Below, in pieces: positions 17,280-27,386 of a DNA stretch of 56,203 nt. The first letter of the stretch is position 1. The number at the start of each line of letters is the position of its first letter. This stretch comes from Candidatus Omnitrophota bacterium (GTDB lineage Bacteria; Omnitrophota; Gorgyraeia; Gygaellales; Profunditerraquicolaceae), in contig JAUYDL010000054.1 of the NCBI GenBank assembly GCA_030691865.1, positions 1 through 56,203 on the forward strand, written 5' to 3'. The notes below the pieces were generated by a model. The model was given only the letters and a program-made list of their open reading frames with translations. It was not told the DNA's origin and did not search any database. The position numbers were made by a program, and so were the translations under genes.

Positions 17280-17957
17280 TTAACTATACCAGAAAACCAT
17301 GGTGATCAAGAAACTAATAACAATTACCAGGATAGCTATAACTATATAGAGAAAACTTTTCCGTTTAGATTCTCGCGCTAGATACTTACATTCTTGCCTC
17401 AAGAGATCTTTTTTATACTCAATATCACCTTCATGCACTTTTGCCCAAGCCTCCAGAGGTTCTTTGCTAAAGCCCGTAGAAATTAAATCCTCAAAAAGTT
17501 TCTTTATTCCTAAACCTAATGATTTATCGGTGTTCCTATAAAAACTGCCGTCAATATTTAAGGTCAGGAGCAGTTGGGTTTCTTTCTCTGGCTGCAGCTC
17601 TAATTTTGGGAAAGGGGCACTGCATACCCAACAGGTTTGCTTGAGAGGATTATTCTTGGCACCGCATTGCGGGCATTTTTTAAGATTGATTTTTACTAAA
17701 GGCTGGTTACAGTCAGGGCAAATTTGAACCTGGGAATCAAAATCCTTGCTACAAAAAGTGCAGTTATAATAAAAAATAGAATTTAATGCCTCAGAGTTTT
17801 TGAGTACCTCAACTTTTTGAACCGTTAATTTAATATTTTTATGGCCGCATTTATAACTATAAATACTTAGATTTTTATCTTTATCTTTATTTTTATTTTT
17901 TTCTTTATTTTTCTTCCTGGCATTAGCAATTTTAAGCAGTTGCTTTCTTCTCTTCAT
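17280..17957 (-). CDS. Zinc-ribbon protein with C-terminal TM helix
   Basis: FYYNCTFCSKDFDSQVQICPDCNQPL...CPQCGAKNNPLKQTCWVCSAPFP; C-terminal hydrophobic helix. Confidence 0.65.
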   Translation of the reverse strand: MKRRKQLLKIANARKKNKEKNKNKDKDKNLSIYSYKCGHKNIKLTVQKVEVLKNSEALNSIFYYNCTFCSKDFDSQVQICPDCNQPLVKINLKKCPQCGAKNNPLKQTCWVCSAPFPKLELQPEKETQLLLTLNIDGSFYRNTDKSLGLGIKKLFEDLISTGFSKEPLEAWAKVHEGDIEYKKDLLRQECKYLARESKRKSFLYIVIAILVIVISFLITMVFWYS

Positions 17958-17958
17958 A

Positions 17959-18909
17959 TTAATCTTCCGCTTCGCCGACTAAACTCTCGTAGTATTCGCG
18001 ATAATTTTCTTTTTTATCAGTTTCCCGTAAAGCAATCGCGGTGCGCGGATGCTCATCCAGGATCCCGGTTATGGCATAAGGAATAAAATACCCCCATTCG
18101 ATTTTTTTCTGCAAAGGAATAAACTCCTTAGAAATTACATCCAGAATCGGCCGGATATCATATTTGGGATTCTTCAAAAATCCCAGAATTAACTCAGTAG
18201 GACAATTCCCGGCTGCCCGGCCTAAACCAAAAATGGACCCGTCCACATAATTAGCGTCATGGATAATCGCCTCAATAGTATTGCCAAAAGCCAGCTGCTG
18301 GTTGTTATGCGCGTGCATCCCAACTTCCTTGCTTTTTAGAATACTTTTTGCCTTCTTAATCAAAAACTCCGTGGTCTCTTGATACAAAGAACCAAAACTA
18401 TCGACAATATAGATAATCTGTGCCTTGCACTCCTTTTCCAGCTGTTGCAAACACTCGGTGAGTTCGTTATCCAGGGCCCGGGAGATGGCCATGATGTTTA
18501 CCGTAGTCTCATAGCCTTTATCCGCAAAATGATTGACCAAATATATCGCCTTGTCCACATCCTTAACATAAGTAGCCACTCTGATCATATCCACCGGGCT
18601 ATCCTTCTTAGGCAAAACATCATCCACATCCACCCGGTCCACATCCACCATCACCGAAATCTTAGTCTGAGATGAAATCCCCTGGATCACCTCACGGATA
18701 TCCTGGTCATCGGAGAATTTCCATTTCCCGTATTCTTTGGGATTAAAAATCCGCTTGGAATTTTTATAGCCGATCTCCATGTAATCAATACCAGCTTCCG
18801 AAAGCGCCTTGTAAACCTGGCGCACAAAACGCAAGTCAAAATCATGATTATTCATCAGGCCACCGTCCCTGATCGTGCAATCTAAAACTTTAATCTTTTC
18901 TCTAAACAT
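17959..18909 (-). CDS. HMGL-like aldolase (4-hydroxy-2-oxovalerate aldolase-like)
   Basis: KVLDCTIRDGGLMNNHDFDLRFVRQVYKALSEAGIDYMEIGYK; GMHAHNNQQLAFGNTIEAI. Confidence 0.85.
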   Translation of the reverse strand: MFREKIKVLDCTIRDGGLMNNHDFDLRFVRQVYKALSEAGIDYMEIGYKNSKRIFNPKEYGKWKFSDDQDIREVIQGISSQTKISVMVDVDRVDVDDVLPKKDSPVDMIRVATYVKDVDKAIYLVNHFADKGYETTVNIMAISRALDNELTECLQQLEKECKAQIIYIVDSFGSLYQETTEFLIKKAKSILKSKEVGMHAHNNQQLAFGNTIEAIIHDANYVDGSIFGLGRAAGNCPTELILGFLKNPKYDIRPILDVISKEFIPLQKKIEWGYFIPYAITGILDEHPRTAIALRETDKKENYREYYESLVGEAED

Positions 18910-19088
18910 TGAACCCTCCCTTAAGTTTCACCCAATAAAATCCTCGTGAGCAAAGCGAACGAGGGTCCTCCGGTTAACTGTCCCATCATCCAATAAATAC
19001 TGATTCCAATATTCATTTGTCTGATTAATATCAATGGGCGAAACCTCGACTTCTTCCCCCCCCTGCCTGCCGGTAGGTAGGCTTCTTT

Positions 19089-20156
19089 TTACAGTTTGAT
19101 CAACTCATAATCAAGACTGCCCAGGCCGATGCCTTGAGCATACCGCAGCTGCTTTGTACCATCTTGTTCAGGATGGGCAGCTTTAAAAATATCTTTACCA
19201 CAGGCCTTATTGACTAAATCAAAACTTGCCTGATCAATACTTACCGGGTCATTGGATGCCAGTATCCCGACATCCGGAGCGATCCGCGGGTTCTGTGTGC
19301 CCCAGCAATCACATTCCTTATTGATTTTGATCGCAAAATTTATAAACCCGCTCTTTTCTTTCTTATCCTTAAGCACCGCCAGGCTATATTCAACCATCTT
19401 ATCCTGCAGTTGGCTACCGGCATTAAAATCTATAAACATCGCCATCGTCGGACAAACCGCCAGGCAACTGGCGCAGCCGATACATTTTGCATTATCCACT
19501 ACGGATTTTTTGTTTACCAGCTTAATTGCTTTTACCGGACAGATTATTTCACATTCACCGCAACCAATACATCTATCAGCATGGACAATCGGGGCCAGAT
19601 CACAATGTTGAGCAAGTTTGCCTTGCCGGGTAGCACAACCCATTCCCACATTCTTTAATGCACCGCCAAAACCGGTTAAAATATGGCCTTTAAAATGACT
19701 GACTGCGATAAACGCGTCGATATCGATAAAAATACGGGCAACTTTAGCGCTCTTAATAAATTTTTGATTAATTTCTACGCAAGCAACGTTTTTTTCTTGG
19801 GTATCATCCGGAATAATCACATCCGCATTGGTTACTTCTTTAGTAAATCCATGCTCATAAGCTAACTTCAAGTGGTCTTTAGAGTTGGAGCGCCTGCCGC
19901 GATAAAGCGTATTGTTATCTGTCAGGAATACATCGCCACCTCGGCCAATAGCCGCATCAGAAACCACGCGCACATGTTGGGGCCTGACAAAACCGGTATT
20001 TCCTTCTTCGCCAAAATGCAGCTTAAGGGCGACTTTATCGTTTTTATGAATAAAATCCAAAACCTTACTTTCATCAATCAGGCGTTTAAGTTTCTGGTTA
20101 ATCACCTGCTGGCTCTGTGAACTGCCTACCGAAATAAAATAAACCCGGCTTTTCAT
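19089..20156 (-). CDS. DUF362 family 4Fe-4S protein
   Basis: CIGCGECEIICPVKAIKLV and CIGCASCLAVCPTMAM; DNNTLYRGRRSNSKDHLKLAYEHG. Confidence 0.88.
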   Translation of the reverse strand: MKSRVYFISVGSSQSQQVINQKLKRLIDESKVLDFIHKNDKVALKLHFGEEGNTGFVRPQHVRVVSDAAIGRGGDVFLTDNNTLYRGRRSNSKDHLKLAYEHGFTKEVTNADVIIPDDTQEKNVACVEINQKFIKSAKVARIFIDIDAFIAVSHFKGHILTGFGGALKNVGMGCATRQGKLAQHCDLAPIVHADRCIGCGECEIICPVKAIKLVNKKSVVDNAKCIGCASCLAVCPTMAMFIDFNAGSQLQDKMVEYSLAVLKDKKEKSGFINFAIKINKECDCWGTQNPRIAPDVGILASNDPVSIDQASFDLVNKACGKDIFKAAHPEQDGTKQLRYAQGIGLGSLDYELIKL

Positions 20157-20315
20157 AACTTGATCCTCTTACTTTAATCTATCCAGGCACTTAGTTGATA
20201 AAAGCAATAAAGGACTATTATTGCTGCATAGTCCTTTATTGTTCAAAAATTAAAGCCCCCTTTAGACTAAAACCCCCCCGGGGGGAGTTTCCCGAGGCGG
20301 GATTTTTTTAACAAA

Positions 20316-20495
20316 TTACTTTCTTAACTCAGATTTTATTTGTTTTTCTGCTTCCAGCCAATCAGTCAGGGCATCTCCCGAAGCACTCCCCCGTTTTTCG
20401 AAAAGCTCCTGGGCGCGTTTACGAATCTTATCCGAAACACTTTCACCAAACAGAAAGGATGATCCGCACTTCTTATCCTTTACTTTAATCGCCAT
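20316..20495 (-). CDS. DUF2934-like protein (59 aa, absent from the ORF track)
   Basis: MAIKVKDKKCGSSFLFGESVSDKIRKRAQELFEKRGSASGDALTDWLEAEKQIKSELRK. Confidence 0.8.
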   Translation of the reverse strand: MAIKVKDKKCGSSFLFGESVSDKIRKRAQELFEKRGSASGDALTDWLEAEKQIKSELRK

Positions 20496-20523
20496 AGTCT
20501 TGCCCTCCTATTATTAAAAACCT

Positions 20524-20579
20524 GGGGACGGTTCTATTTTTCTGAAGAATAAAATGATTTAAAAAATAGAACCGTCCCC
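20524..20579. repeat. GGGGACGGTTCTATTTTT palindromic element
   Basis: GGGGACGGTTCTATTTTT...AAAAAATAGAACCGTCCCC. Confidence 0.95.
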
Positions 20580-20590
20580 CCTTTTTTTAA

Positions 20591-20755
20591 TTAACGGCCT
20601 TCGTTTTTGCGTTTGGAATAACACTCTTTACAGTATATCGGACGATCTTCTCTGGGTTTAAAAGGCACTTCACATTCTTTTTTGCATTCATCGCAGACTG
20701 CCTTATGCATCTCCCGGGGGCCCCCGCCAAATCCACCACCTTGCTGATATGCCAT
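20591..20755 (-). CDS. Small zinc-ribbon protein (54 aa, absent from the ORF track)
   Basis: MAYQQGGGFGGGPREMHKAVCDECKKECEVPFKPREDRPIYCKECYSKRKNEGR. Confidence 0.8.
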   Translation of the reverse strand: MAYQQGGGFGGGPREMHKAVCDECKKECEVPFKPREDRPIYCKECYSKRKNEGR

Positions 20756-20903
20756 GCTTCCTCCTTAATGAGCGCTTAACTTACGAACACGCAGTGTGAG
20801 TAAGTTAATGCGCGAATTAATCCCGCCGAATAATTTGAGGCGGGAGCTTCTCTACAATGAAATTTGTTCCTTTAAATATTTATAGGACTCTATCAAAGAG
20901 AAA

Positions 20904-21479
20904 TCAAGTGTTAATTTTTTTCAGCAGCCAGGCCATGTTCTTACCCAAAACACTCATCGTGTTTAAACCCTCTTGGTCATTGGTTACTTCTCCGATTTCG
21001 CGGCCGATTCCCACATTCCAATATGACGCGCCCACTATGACCATCTCGCCGATGGTAAAGAAATGGTTTATGGAATCAAAGGCATGAATCGCACCACCCC
21101 GCCTGACCGCTACCACCGCCGCTCCTACTTTACGCTTAAACAGGTTATTATTGGCCCGGCTGACCATACCCGTTCTTTCAATCAGGGCTTTGGCGCCAGC
21201 TGTGCAATCAGCAAAATATGTCGGAGAGCCGATAATTATCCCATCTGCCTGAATCATCTTGACAACATACTCATTAACCAGATCATCAGTCACCGCGCAT
21301 TTATTATTCTTAGTAATGGAACATTGGCCGCAAGCAATACACCCACAGATTCTTTGCCCGGCCAGCTGGATAAGCTCGGTCTTAATGTTTGAGCTTTCCA
21401 ACTCCTTAAAAACCTGTTTGATCAGAATCGCAGTATTCCCATCCTTACGGACGCTGGCGTTAAATGCAATCACTTTCAT
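20904..21479 (-). CDS. Flavodoxin / NADPH-dependent FMN reductase family protein
   Basis: MKVIAFNASVRKDGNTAILIKQVFKEL; CGCIACGQCSITKNNKCAVTDD; GIIIGSPTYFADCTAGAKALIER. Confidence 0.88.
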   Translation of the reverse strand: MKVIAFNASVRKDGNTAILIKQVFKELESSNIKTELIQLAGQRICGCIACGQCSITKNNKCAVTDDLVNEYVVKMIQADGIIIGSPTYFADCTAGAKALIERTGMVSRANNNLFKRKVGAAVVAVRRGGAIHAFDSINHFFTIGEMVIVGASYWNVGIGREIGEVTNDQEGLNTMSVLGKNMAWLLKKINT

Positions 21480-21508
21480 CTTTCGCTCTCTCCTCTTGGT
21501 ATAATCAT

Positions 21509-21563
21509 GGGGACGGTTCTATTTTTTAACCCAAATAAGCGACGGAAAAATAGAACCGTCCCC
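21509..21563. repeat. GGGGACGGTTCTATTTTT palindromic element
   Basis: 55-bp unit; differs from the copy at 44318..44372 at about one position. Confidence 0.95.
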
Positions 21564-21571
21564 GTTATTCT

Positions 21572-23209
21572 TTAATGCGTAGTTTTATATAACTGGTGGC
21601 GCTGCTCTTTGATCTGCTCATTGGCTAAATATTCATCAAAGGTGGTGCTGATGCGATCAATATATCCTCTGGGGGTAATTTCAATAATACGGTTGGCTAC
21701 CGTCTGAACTAGCTCATGGTCATAAGAAGAAAAAAGAATCGTCCCTGGAAATTTATCCAGGCCCCGGTTTAAAGCGGTAATTGACTCTAAATCCAAATGA
21801 TTGGTCGGTTCATCTAAAATAAGTACGTTGGGCTGGGTAACCATCATCCGGGCAAACATGCAACGTGCCTTCTCTCCGCCGGATAAAACATTTACCGGCT
21901 TTAATGATTCTTCTCCTGAAAAAAGCATGCGGCCTAAAAAAGCGTGAATAAACTCATTTTCAGTGTTGGCTGAGAATTGCCTGAGCCAATCAGCTATCGC
22001 TACGGAGGAATTGAAAAATGCTGAGTTATCCCTGGGATAATAAGCCCTTCGGGTAGAAACACCCCATTTAAATGTTCCGTGGCTTTGCCTGCTATCCGCT
22101 TGGACATCATTCATCAAAATCTGAAAAAGTATTGTCTTAGCCAGATCATTGGGCCCCACAAAAGCCACCTTATCCCCCTTATGAATGGTAATATTGAGCC
22201 GCTCAAACACTACTTCTGAATCCAGTTTTTTGAATAAATTATTTATACTTAAGAGATCATTACCGGCCTCGCGCTCCGGTTCAAAATTTATATAAGGGTA
22301 TTTACGCGAAGAAGGGCCAATATTATCTAAAGTAAGTTTTTCCAGAATTTTTTTGCGGCTGGTTGCCTGGCGGGCTTTAGAAGCGTTATTGGCAAAACGC
22401 ATGATAAAATCTTTTAAATCTTTACGCTGTTCTTCAATTTTTTTATTGGATTCGCTGCGCTGACGGGCAGCAAGCTGGCTGGCTTCTGACCAAAAAGTAT
22501 AATTACCCGGGTAAAGCCGGATTTTACAGTAATCAATATCCGCAATATGGGTGCAGACTTTATCCAGAAAATGCCGGTCATGCGAGACCACGATGGCCGT
22601 ATTCTGAAATTCACAGAGAAACTCTTCCAGCCACATGCATGACTCCACATCTAAATGATTAGTCGGCTCATCCAGAAGCAGGATATCCGGATTGCCGAAT
22701 AATGCCTGAGCTAATAATACGCGCACTTTTTGCCCGGCTTCCAGCTGAGTCATCTGCGCGCTATGCAGCGACTCCTCAATCCCCAGATCACTTAAGAGTT
22801 TAGCGGCATCAGACTCAGCGTTCCAGCCACCTAGTTCAGTAAACTCCTCCTCAAGTTTTGAGGCGTGAATTCCATCCTCATCGGTAAAAGGAGTTTTGGC
22901 ATAGATCGCCTCCTTTTCCGTCATAATTTCATAAAGCCGCTTGTGCCCCATAATCACTGTAGTTAGAACAGTAAACTGGTCAAAAGCAAACTGATCCTGC
23001 TTTAAAACGGAAAGACGCTTACCTGCGGGGATAGTCACTTCTCCGGTAGAAGATTCGATCTCTCCGGAAAGAATCTTTAAAAAAGTGGATTTACCTGAGC
23101 CATTAGCGCCGATTAAACCATAGCAATTGCCGGAAGAAAAAACAATATTTACTTTAGTGAAAAGTTTGCGCTGCCCGAATTCTAAAGATACATTACTTAC
23201 GGAAATCAT
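21572..23209 (-). CDS. ABC-F family ATPase (YbiT-like)
   Basis: Two ABC domains: GLIGANGSGKSTFLKILSGE, LLLDEPTNHLDVESCMWLEEFL; LSGGEKARCMFARMM, LILDEPTNHLDLESI. Confidence 0.92.
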   Translation of the reverse strand: MISVSNVSLEFGQRKLFTKVNIVFSSGNCYGLIGANGSGKSTFLKILSGEIESSTGEVTIPAGKRLSVLKQDQFAFDQFTVLTTVIMGHKRLYEIMTEKEAIYAKTPFTDEDGIHASKLEEEFTELGGWNAESDAAKLLSDLGIEESLHSAQMTQLEAGQKVRVLLAQALFGNPDILLLDEPTNHLDVESCMWLEEFLCEFQNTAIVVSHDRHFLDKVCTHIADIDYCKIRLYPGNYTFWSEASQLAARQRSESNKKIEEQRKDLKDFIMRFANNASKARQATSRKKILEKLTLDNIGPSSRKYPYINFEPEREAGNDLLSINNLFKKLDSEVVFERLNITIHKGDKVAFVGPNDLAKTILFQILMNDVQADSRQSHGTFKWGVSTRRAYYPRDNSAFFNSSVAIADWLRQFSANTENEFIHAFLGRMLFSGEESLKPVNVLSGGEKARCMFARMMVTQPNVLILDEPTNHLDLESITALNRGLDKFPGTILFSSYDHELVQTVANRIIEITPRGYIDRISTTFDEYLANEQIKEQRHQLYKTTH

Positions 23210-23235
23210 AATTTAGCTCTTGATTTGGAAATAAA

Positions 23236-23298
23236 GGGGACGGTTCTATTTTTTATTATTATAAAAAATGGAAGCGATGAAAAAATAGAACCGTCCCC
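23236..23298. repeat. GGGGACGGTTCTATTTTT palindromic element
   Basis: GGGGACGGTTCTATTTTTTATT...AAAAAATAGAACCGTCCCC. Confidence 0.95.
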
Positions 23299-23317
23299 TT
23301 TATTTTGGGAAGACTAC

Positions 23318-23812
23318 CTATCGATAATTACCAAACCCCAGCGGAATAGGAAAATCCAAAACCCGTAAATGCGCGATCACTGCCTGCAGTTGATCTTTTT
23401 TGGCTGAACTAACTTTAATCTTCTCCCCTTCGATTTGAGTTTGAACTTTGGCTCCTAAACCTTTGATTATACCGGTTAGTTCTTTTGCGCGTTCCTTATC
23501 AATCCCCATACAAATTTGGACCCCCTGACGCAGATAGCCCTCAAAAGCCTTTTCTGGATCATTAAATTTGAAAGACTTGATAGAAACTCCTCTTTTTGCC
23601 AGGCGCAGGGTCAAAATATCCGTAAGCGCGCGCAGCTTAAAATCATCGTCTGCAACTAAGGTGATTTTCTTTTCTTTGCGGTCAAAAGCAATGGAGGCCT
23701 TGCTATTCTTAAAATCATAACGCTGGCTCAATTCTTTAATCGCTTGATTTACCGCGTTATCTACTTCCTGCAGGTCAACTTCAGAAACAATTTCAAATGA
23801 AAAATTTGCCAT
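23318..23812 (-). CDS. YajQ family (DUF520) protein
   Basis: FSFEIVSEVDLQEVDNAVNQAIKELSQRYDFKNSKASI; IKGLGAKVQTQIEGEKIKVSSAKKDQLQAVIAHLR. Confidence 0.95.
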   Translation of the reverse strand: MANFSFEIVSEVDLQEVDNAVNQAIKELSQRYDFKNSKASIAFDRKEKKITLVADDDFKLRALTDILTLRLAKRGVSIKSFKFNDPEKAFEGYLRQGVQICMGIDKERAKELTGIIKGLGAKVQTQIEGEKIKVSSAKKDQLQAVIAHLRVLDFPIPLGFGNYR

Positions 23813-23851
23813 TAACTTTTCCTACTAACCTATTAATTCTATTTTCTTTAC

Positions 23852-24001
23852 TTAAGACAAGCTTTTAATCGCAGCTTCTCTCTTTAGTGCGATAGATCTG
23901 CTTTTTACCTTTTCATTATACACCAATTTAACCGGAGTTCTATACTTAGTAAACTTGCAACCATTGCCACTATTATGTTGTTTTACCCTGCGTTTTAGCC
24001 A
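23852..24001 (-). pseudogene. GIY-YIG (UPF0213-type) nuclease remnant lacking the catalytic N-terminus
   Basis: Minus-strand frame reads WLKRRVKQHNSGNGCKFTKYRTPVKLVYNEKVKSRSIALKREAAIKSLS*. Confidence 0.75.
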
Positions 24002-24013
24002 TGCTTCTTTGCT

Positions 24014-24550
24014 TTATCTCTTTTTGTATAAACCAACTAATTCTGACTGGTCCAATATGTGGCCGAGTATTGCACTTTCAAGCGAAGATTTGCTTATCCC
24101 TTCATCCAAATTAAATACTTTATCCAAAGCATATATTTTAAAGAAATATCTATGGGTACCGGAAGGCGGGCATGGCCCACCGTAGTCATTTCTGCCAAAA
24201 TCGTTACGCCCTTGTTTTCCCGGAATGCTGTTTTCTTCTATACGATTAATAAGCGGAATATCAAAGACAACCCAATGGACCCACATCCCCATAGGTGCAT
24301 CAGGGTCGTCAACGATTAACGCTAAACTTTTCGCTTCTTTAGGTATATCCTCAATAATTAATGCTGGATTTACATCCTCCCCTTGGCAAGTAAACTTTTT
24401 AGGAATAAATCCATTGTTCTGGAACTCTGGGCTTAATATTTTCATACCTACACCCCCTTCTTCAGCATTAATAATTCCTAATGCTACAGACATAAAAACT
24501 AAAAACAGAATTGAAATCATTCTGCCAGTCATAACTCTCTTAACCGCCAT
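24014..24550 (-). CDS. YbhB/YbcL (PEBP) family protein with signal peptide
   Basis: IPKKFTCQGEDVNPALIIEDIPKEAKSLALIVDDPDAPMGMWVHWVVFDIP; YGGPCPPSGTHRYFFKIYALD. Confidence 0.93.
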   Translation of the reverse strand: MAVKRVMTGRMISILFLVFMSVALGIINAEEGGVGMKILSPEFQNNGFIPKKFTCQGEDVNPALIIEDIPKEAKSLALIVDDPDAPMGMWVHWVVFDIPLINRIEENSIPGKQGRNDFGRNDYGGPCPPSGTHRYFFKIYALDKVFNLDEGISKSSLESAILGHILDQSELVGLYKKR

Positions 24551-24556
24551 AGTTAG

Positions 24557-24611
24557 CCTTCTTGTCTACCTAGACAACACCCGCGCAATACAAATCAGCG
24601 CGGGGTGTCTA
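24557..24611 (-). repeat. Tandem-hairpin intercistronic element, copy c (gpmA-ybhB)
   Basis: Minus: TAGACACCCCGCGCTGATTTGTATTGCGCGGGTGTTGTCTAGGTAGACAAGAAG. Confidence 0.85.
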
Positions 24612-25358
24612 CTTTGCCTTACCCTGATTAGCCACCGCCTCCATCGCCTTCTTCACTTGTTCCGTATCACCTAGATAATAACTTCTAATTGGTTTTAAAT
24701 TATCATTTAACTCATAGACTAAAGGCAGGCCGGTAGGAATATTTAAACTTACAATTTTCTCCTCGGAAATATTATCAAGATACATCACTAAAGCGCGCAA
24801 TGAATTTCCATGCGCGGCAATAATGACGCGCTTATCGCTTTTTACCGCCGGAGCAATTGTTTTATGCCAAAAAGGCAGAAATCTAGCCACCGTATCTTTT
24901 AGGCATTCAGTAAGTGGTAATTCTTTGGGCTTAAGATCCTTGTAACGAGCATCAAGCCCCGGATAACGCGGGTCATTTTTTTCCAAAGCCATCGGAGCAA
25001 TATCGTAACTTCTCCTCCAGATCAGAACCTGCTCTTCCCCATATTTTAAGGCAGTCTCGGATTTATTTAAGCCTTGTAAGGCGCCGTAATGCTTTTCATT
25101 AAGCCGCCAGGAATTATAAACCGGTATCCACATTAAATCCATTTCATCGAGTATAATCCAAAGCGTGCGGATTGCTCTCTTTAAAACAGAGGTATAGGCT
25201 ACATCAAAAACAAAACCTTCCCGTTTAAGTACCTGGCCGGCCTGCTTGGCCTCCTGTACTCCTTTTTCCGATAAATCAACATCGATCCAACCGGTAAAAC
25301 GATTCTCTTTATTCCAGCTGCTTTCTCCGTGCCTTAATAAAACTAATTTCTTCATCAA
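24609..25358 (-). CDS. gpmA: 2,3-bisphosphoglycerate-dependent phosphoglycerate mutase
   Basis: [66 protein letters not shown]. Confidence 0.95.
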   Translation of the reverse strand: MMKKLVLLRHGESSWNKENRFTGWIDVDLSEKGVQEAKQAGQVLKREGFVFDVAYTSVLKRAIRTLWIILDEMDLMWIPVYNSWRLNEKHYGALQGLNKSETALKYGEEQVLIWRRSYDIAPMALEKNDPRYPGLDARYKDLKPKELPLTECLKDTVARFLPFWHKTIAPAVKSDKRVIIAAHGNSLRALVMYLDNISEEKIVSLNIPTGLPLVYELNDNLKPIRSYYLGDTEQVKKAMEAVANQGKAK

Positions 25359-25858
25359 GCCTCCGTTTTCCCGCCTTTGGGGTGAGCTGTTTTATCTCCA
25401 TGGGAATTTCTCCTGATTATTAACAAGGTCAAGGAATAGCTAAGCGCGCCTAAAACTAAACCAATAACTAGATAACCGACAATCACCGGCAAAAGCACTT
25501 CAAAAAAGGAAAGTTTAAAAAATCCAGTCCAGCCGAAGTTTTTAAGCAACCCTTGAGCCTGCTGTTGCACCGTTTGCCAATTCAGTTTAAGTATAACAGA
25601 ACCCACTTTTATTGCCAAGATAAAAGTTACTAATGAGAGCCAGGTATTCGTAAGCAGGCCACCCAATAATGCTGCCGCGCGATTAGCCTTGAAAATAAAA
25701 GCCAAAAATAATGCCGCAGCCGGGCCAGTTCCGGGCAGTAAACCGGCAAATACCCCTAAACCCACGCCCAAGGCAATCTTCTGCGCAGAATCATTGATAT
25801 AAAAAAGTTTGGCAAAAACAAAATTTATAATTTTCTTAAAACGCGGCTCTTTAGGCAT
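25355..25858 (-). CDS. DUF2062-like membrane protein
   Basis: [47 protein letters not shown]. Confidence 0.8.
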   Translation of the reverse strand: MPKEPRFKKIINFVFAKLFYINDSAQKIALGVGLGVFAGLLPGTGPAAALFLAFIFKANRAAALLGGLLTNTWLSLVTFILAIKVGSVILKLNWQTVQQQAQGLLKNFGWTGFFKLSFFEVLLPVIVGYLVIGLVLGALSYSLTLLIIRRNSHGDKTAHPKGGKTEA

Positions 25859-25860
25859 AT

Positions 25861-26820
25861 TTAACCAGGCTTAATATTTACTCCGGCAAATCTTTCCGCC
25901 CCGTATGACTCCTGAATCCAGCCGTTAAGCAAATGATAACGCTCTAGAATTTCCTTAGCCTCCTGATATTCCTCTTTTTTCAGGCGGCGATTGATTTTAG
26001 GGTAACCGGAGGCCAAATGATACGGCAGATACTGGCTCATTAAACTTATGTAGGTATCCTCGGATAATTCGCCAGCAATAAATTTCATGACCTTTTCTGT
26101 TTGCGAGGAGCGGTTAGGCAGCACCAGGTGCCGGATGATCAGGCCTCTTTTAATCAATCCATCATCGCTAAATTCAGCCAACCCCACCTGCCGATGCATT
26201 TCTTTGAGCGCCTCTTGATTATATTTGACATAATCCGCAGCTTTTGATAATTTTTTAGAAACCAGGCTATCCCCATAACGGCTATCCGCTAGATATATAT
26301 CAACTATACCCGCTAAAAACTTAATCACTCCGGCTAGTTCATAACCGCTAGTATTATAAACCAAAGGTATTTTTAGCCCCCTTAAAATAGCTAGCTCTAA
26401 ACTTTTAAGTATTTGCGGTAAAACATGCGTGGGAGTAACCAGGTTAATATTATGACATCCCTGGCTTTGTAGTTTTAGCATTACTTGCGCTAACTCGCTA
26501 AAGGTGTATTCCCGGCCCTTTCCTAACTGGCTAAACTCATAGTTCTGGCAATAGACACAACCCATATTACAATGGCTAAAAAATATCGTACCGCTGCCGC
26601 CAGTACCTGAGATTGGCGGCTCTTCACCATAATGAGCCATGAAACTAAAAATTTTAGGAAGCGATGCTGTTTTACAAAAACCGATTTTATTATTTAAACG
26701 GTTAACCTTGCAACGGCGCGGGCAAATTTGGCAAGACTCAAGTGATAAAAATAGCGCATCAGCTATTTTTTTTAACTCTCCACTTTTATAGGCATTAAGA
26801 TACCCCGGATAATCTGACAT
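25861..26820 (-). CDS. Radical SAM protein (COG1313-like)
   Basis: CQICPRRCKVNRLNNKIGFCK; FFSHCNMGCVYCQNYEFSQ. Confidence 0.88.
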   Translation of the reverse strand: MSDYPGYLNAYKSGELKKIADALFLSLESCQICPRRCKVNRLNNKIGFCKTASLPKIFSFMAHYGEEPPISGTGGSGTIFFSHCNMGCVYCQNYEFSQLGKGREYTFSELAQVMLKLQSQGCHNINLVTPTHVLPQILKSLELAILRGLKIPLVYNTSGYELAGVIKFLAGIVDIYLADSRYGDSLVSKKLSKAADYVKYNQEALKEMHRQVGLAEFSDDGLIKRGLIIRHLVLPNRSSQTEKVMKFIAGELSEDTYISLMSQYLPYHLASGYPKINRRLKKEEYQEAKEILERYHLLNGWIQESYGAERFAGVNIKPG

Positions 26821-27380
26821 TAGGGTGCATAGAACTTTCTAATTTGATTAAAAATATCGATATATTCTTTACTGCAGTAGTCCGGATAGGTCCACTCATT
26901 GGCAGAGAACGAATTTCCTCTAAAAGAAAGGGTTATTTCGGCAAAGATGCCTTTACGCAAAAATATCCTATGCGCGTAATCCTTAGTTGTGGCCAGTACC
27001 AATTTAGCTAAATCAATATAGCCTGGATCGATATTCACCTGACGGGATTTGGCCGTCAAAAATTTTGTTTCCAGCCGATTGGTATAAAGCTTGACTCGAT
27101 ATAAATCCGCAATAGAGATAAGCTTAGAGAAACTGATAAATTTTCTCTTGAGCCCTTTACCCATCTCTGCTTCATAGTAATCTGTATAATTAAAGTCAAT
27201 GCCTGCTGATTCAAAATCAATTTTGCCAAATTTCTTTCTTAATTTTTCTTTGGCTTTTATAAAAATAGCCTCATCTTTATAGATGAAGCCAATTACTAGC
27301 TTAACTTTCAGATTATATTTGACGATTTTTTTCAATTTGGCTGGAAAACCATGGTTTGGCAACCAAATAGCCAAAGCCAC
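26820..27380 (-). CDS. DUF4416-like protein; N-terminus encoded by a repeat
   Basis: KVKLVIGFIYKDEAIFIKAKEKLRKKFGKIDFES; the first codons (MALAIWLPNHGF) lie within the repeat at 27349..27379; GTG start. Confidence 0.7.
   Translation of the reverse strand: MALAIWLPNHGFPAKLKKIVKYNLKVKLVIGFIYKDEAIFIKAKEKLRKKFGKIDFESAGIDFNYTDYYEAEMGKGLKRKFISFSKLISIADLYRVKLYTNRLETKFLTAKSRQVNIDPGYIDLAKLVLATTKDYAHRIFLRKGIFAEITLSFRGNSFSANEWTYPDYCSKEYIDIFNQIRKFYAP
27349..27379. repeat. Repeat family 3 (ATGGTTTGG...CCAAAGCC), divergent copy
   Basis: CCATGGTTTGGCAACCAAATAGCCAAAGCCA. Confidence 0.7.
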
Positions 27381-27386
27381 AGAATT

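Noticed and set aside
17880-17930. TTTATTTTT-rich stretch as a repeat element
   Set aside because: It is low-complexity Lys/Asn/Asp coding sequence (KKNKEKNKNKDKDKN).
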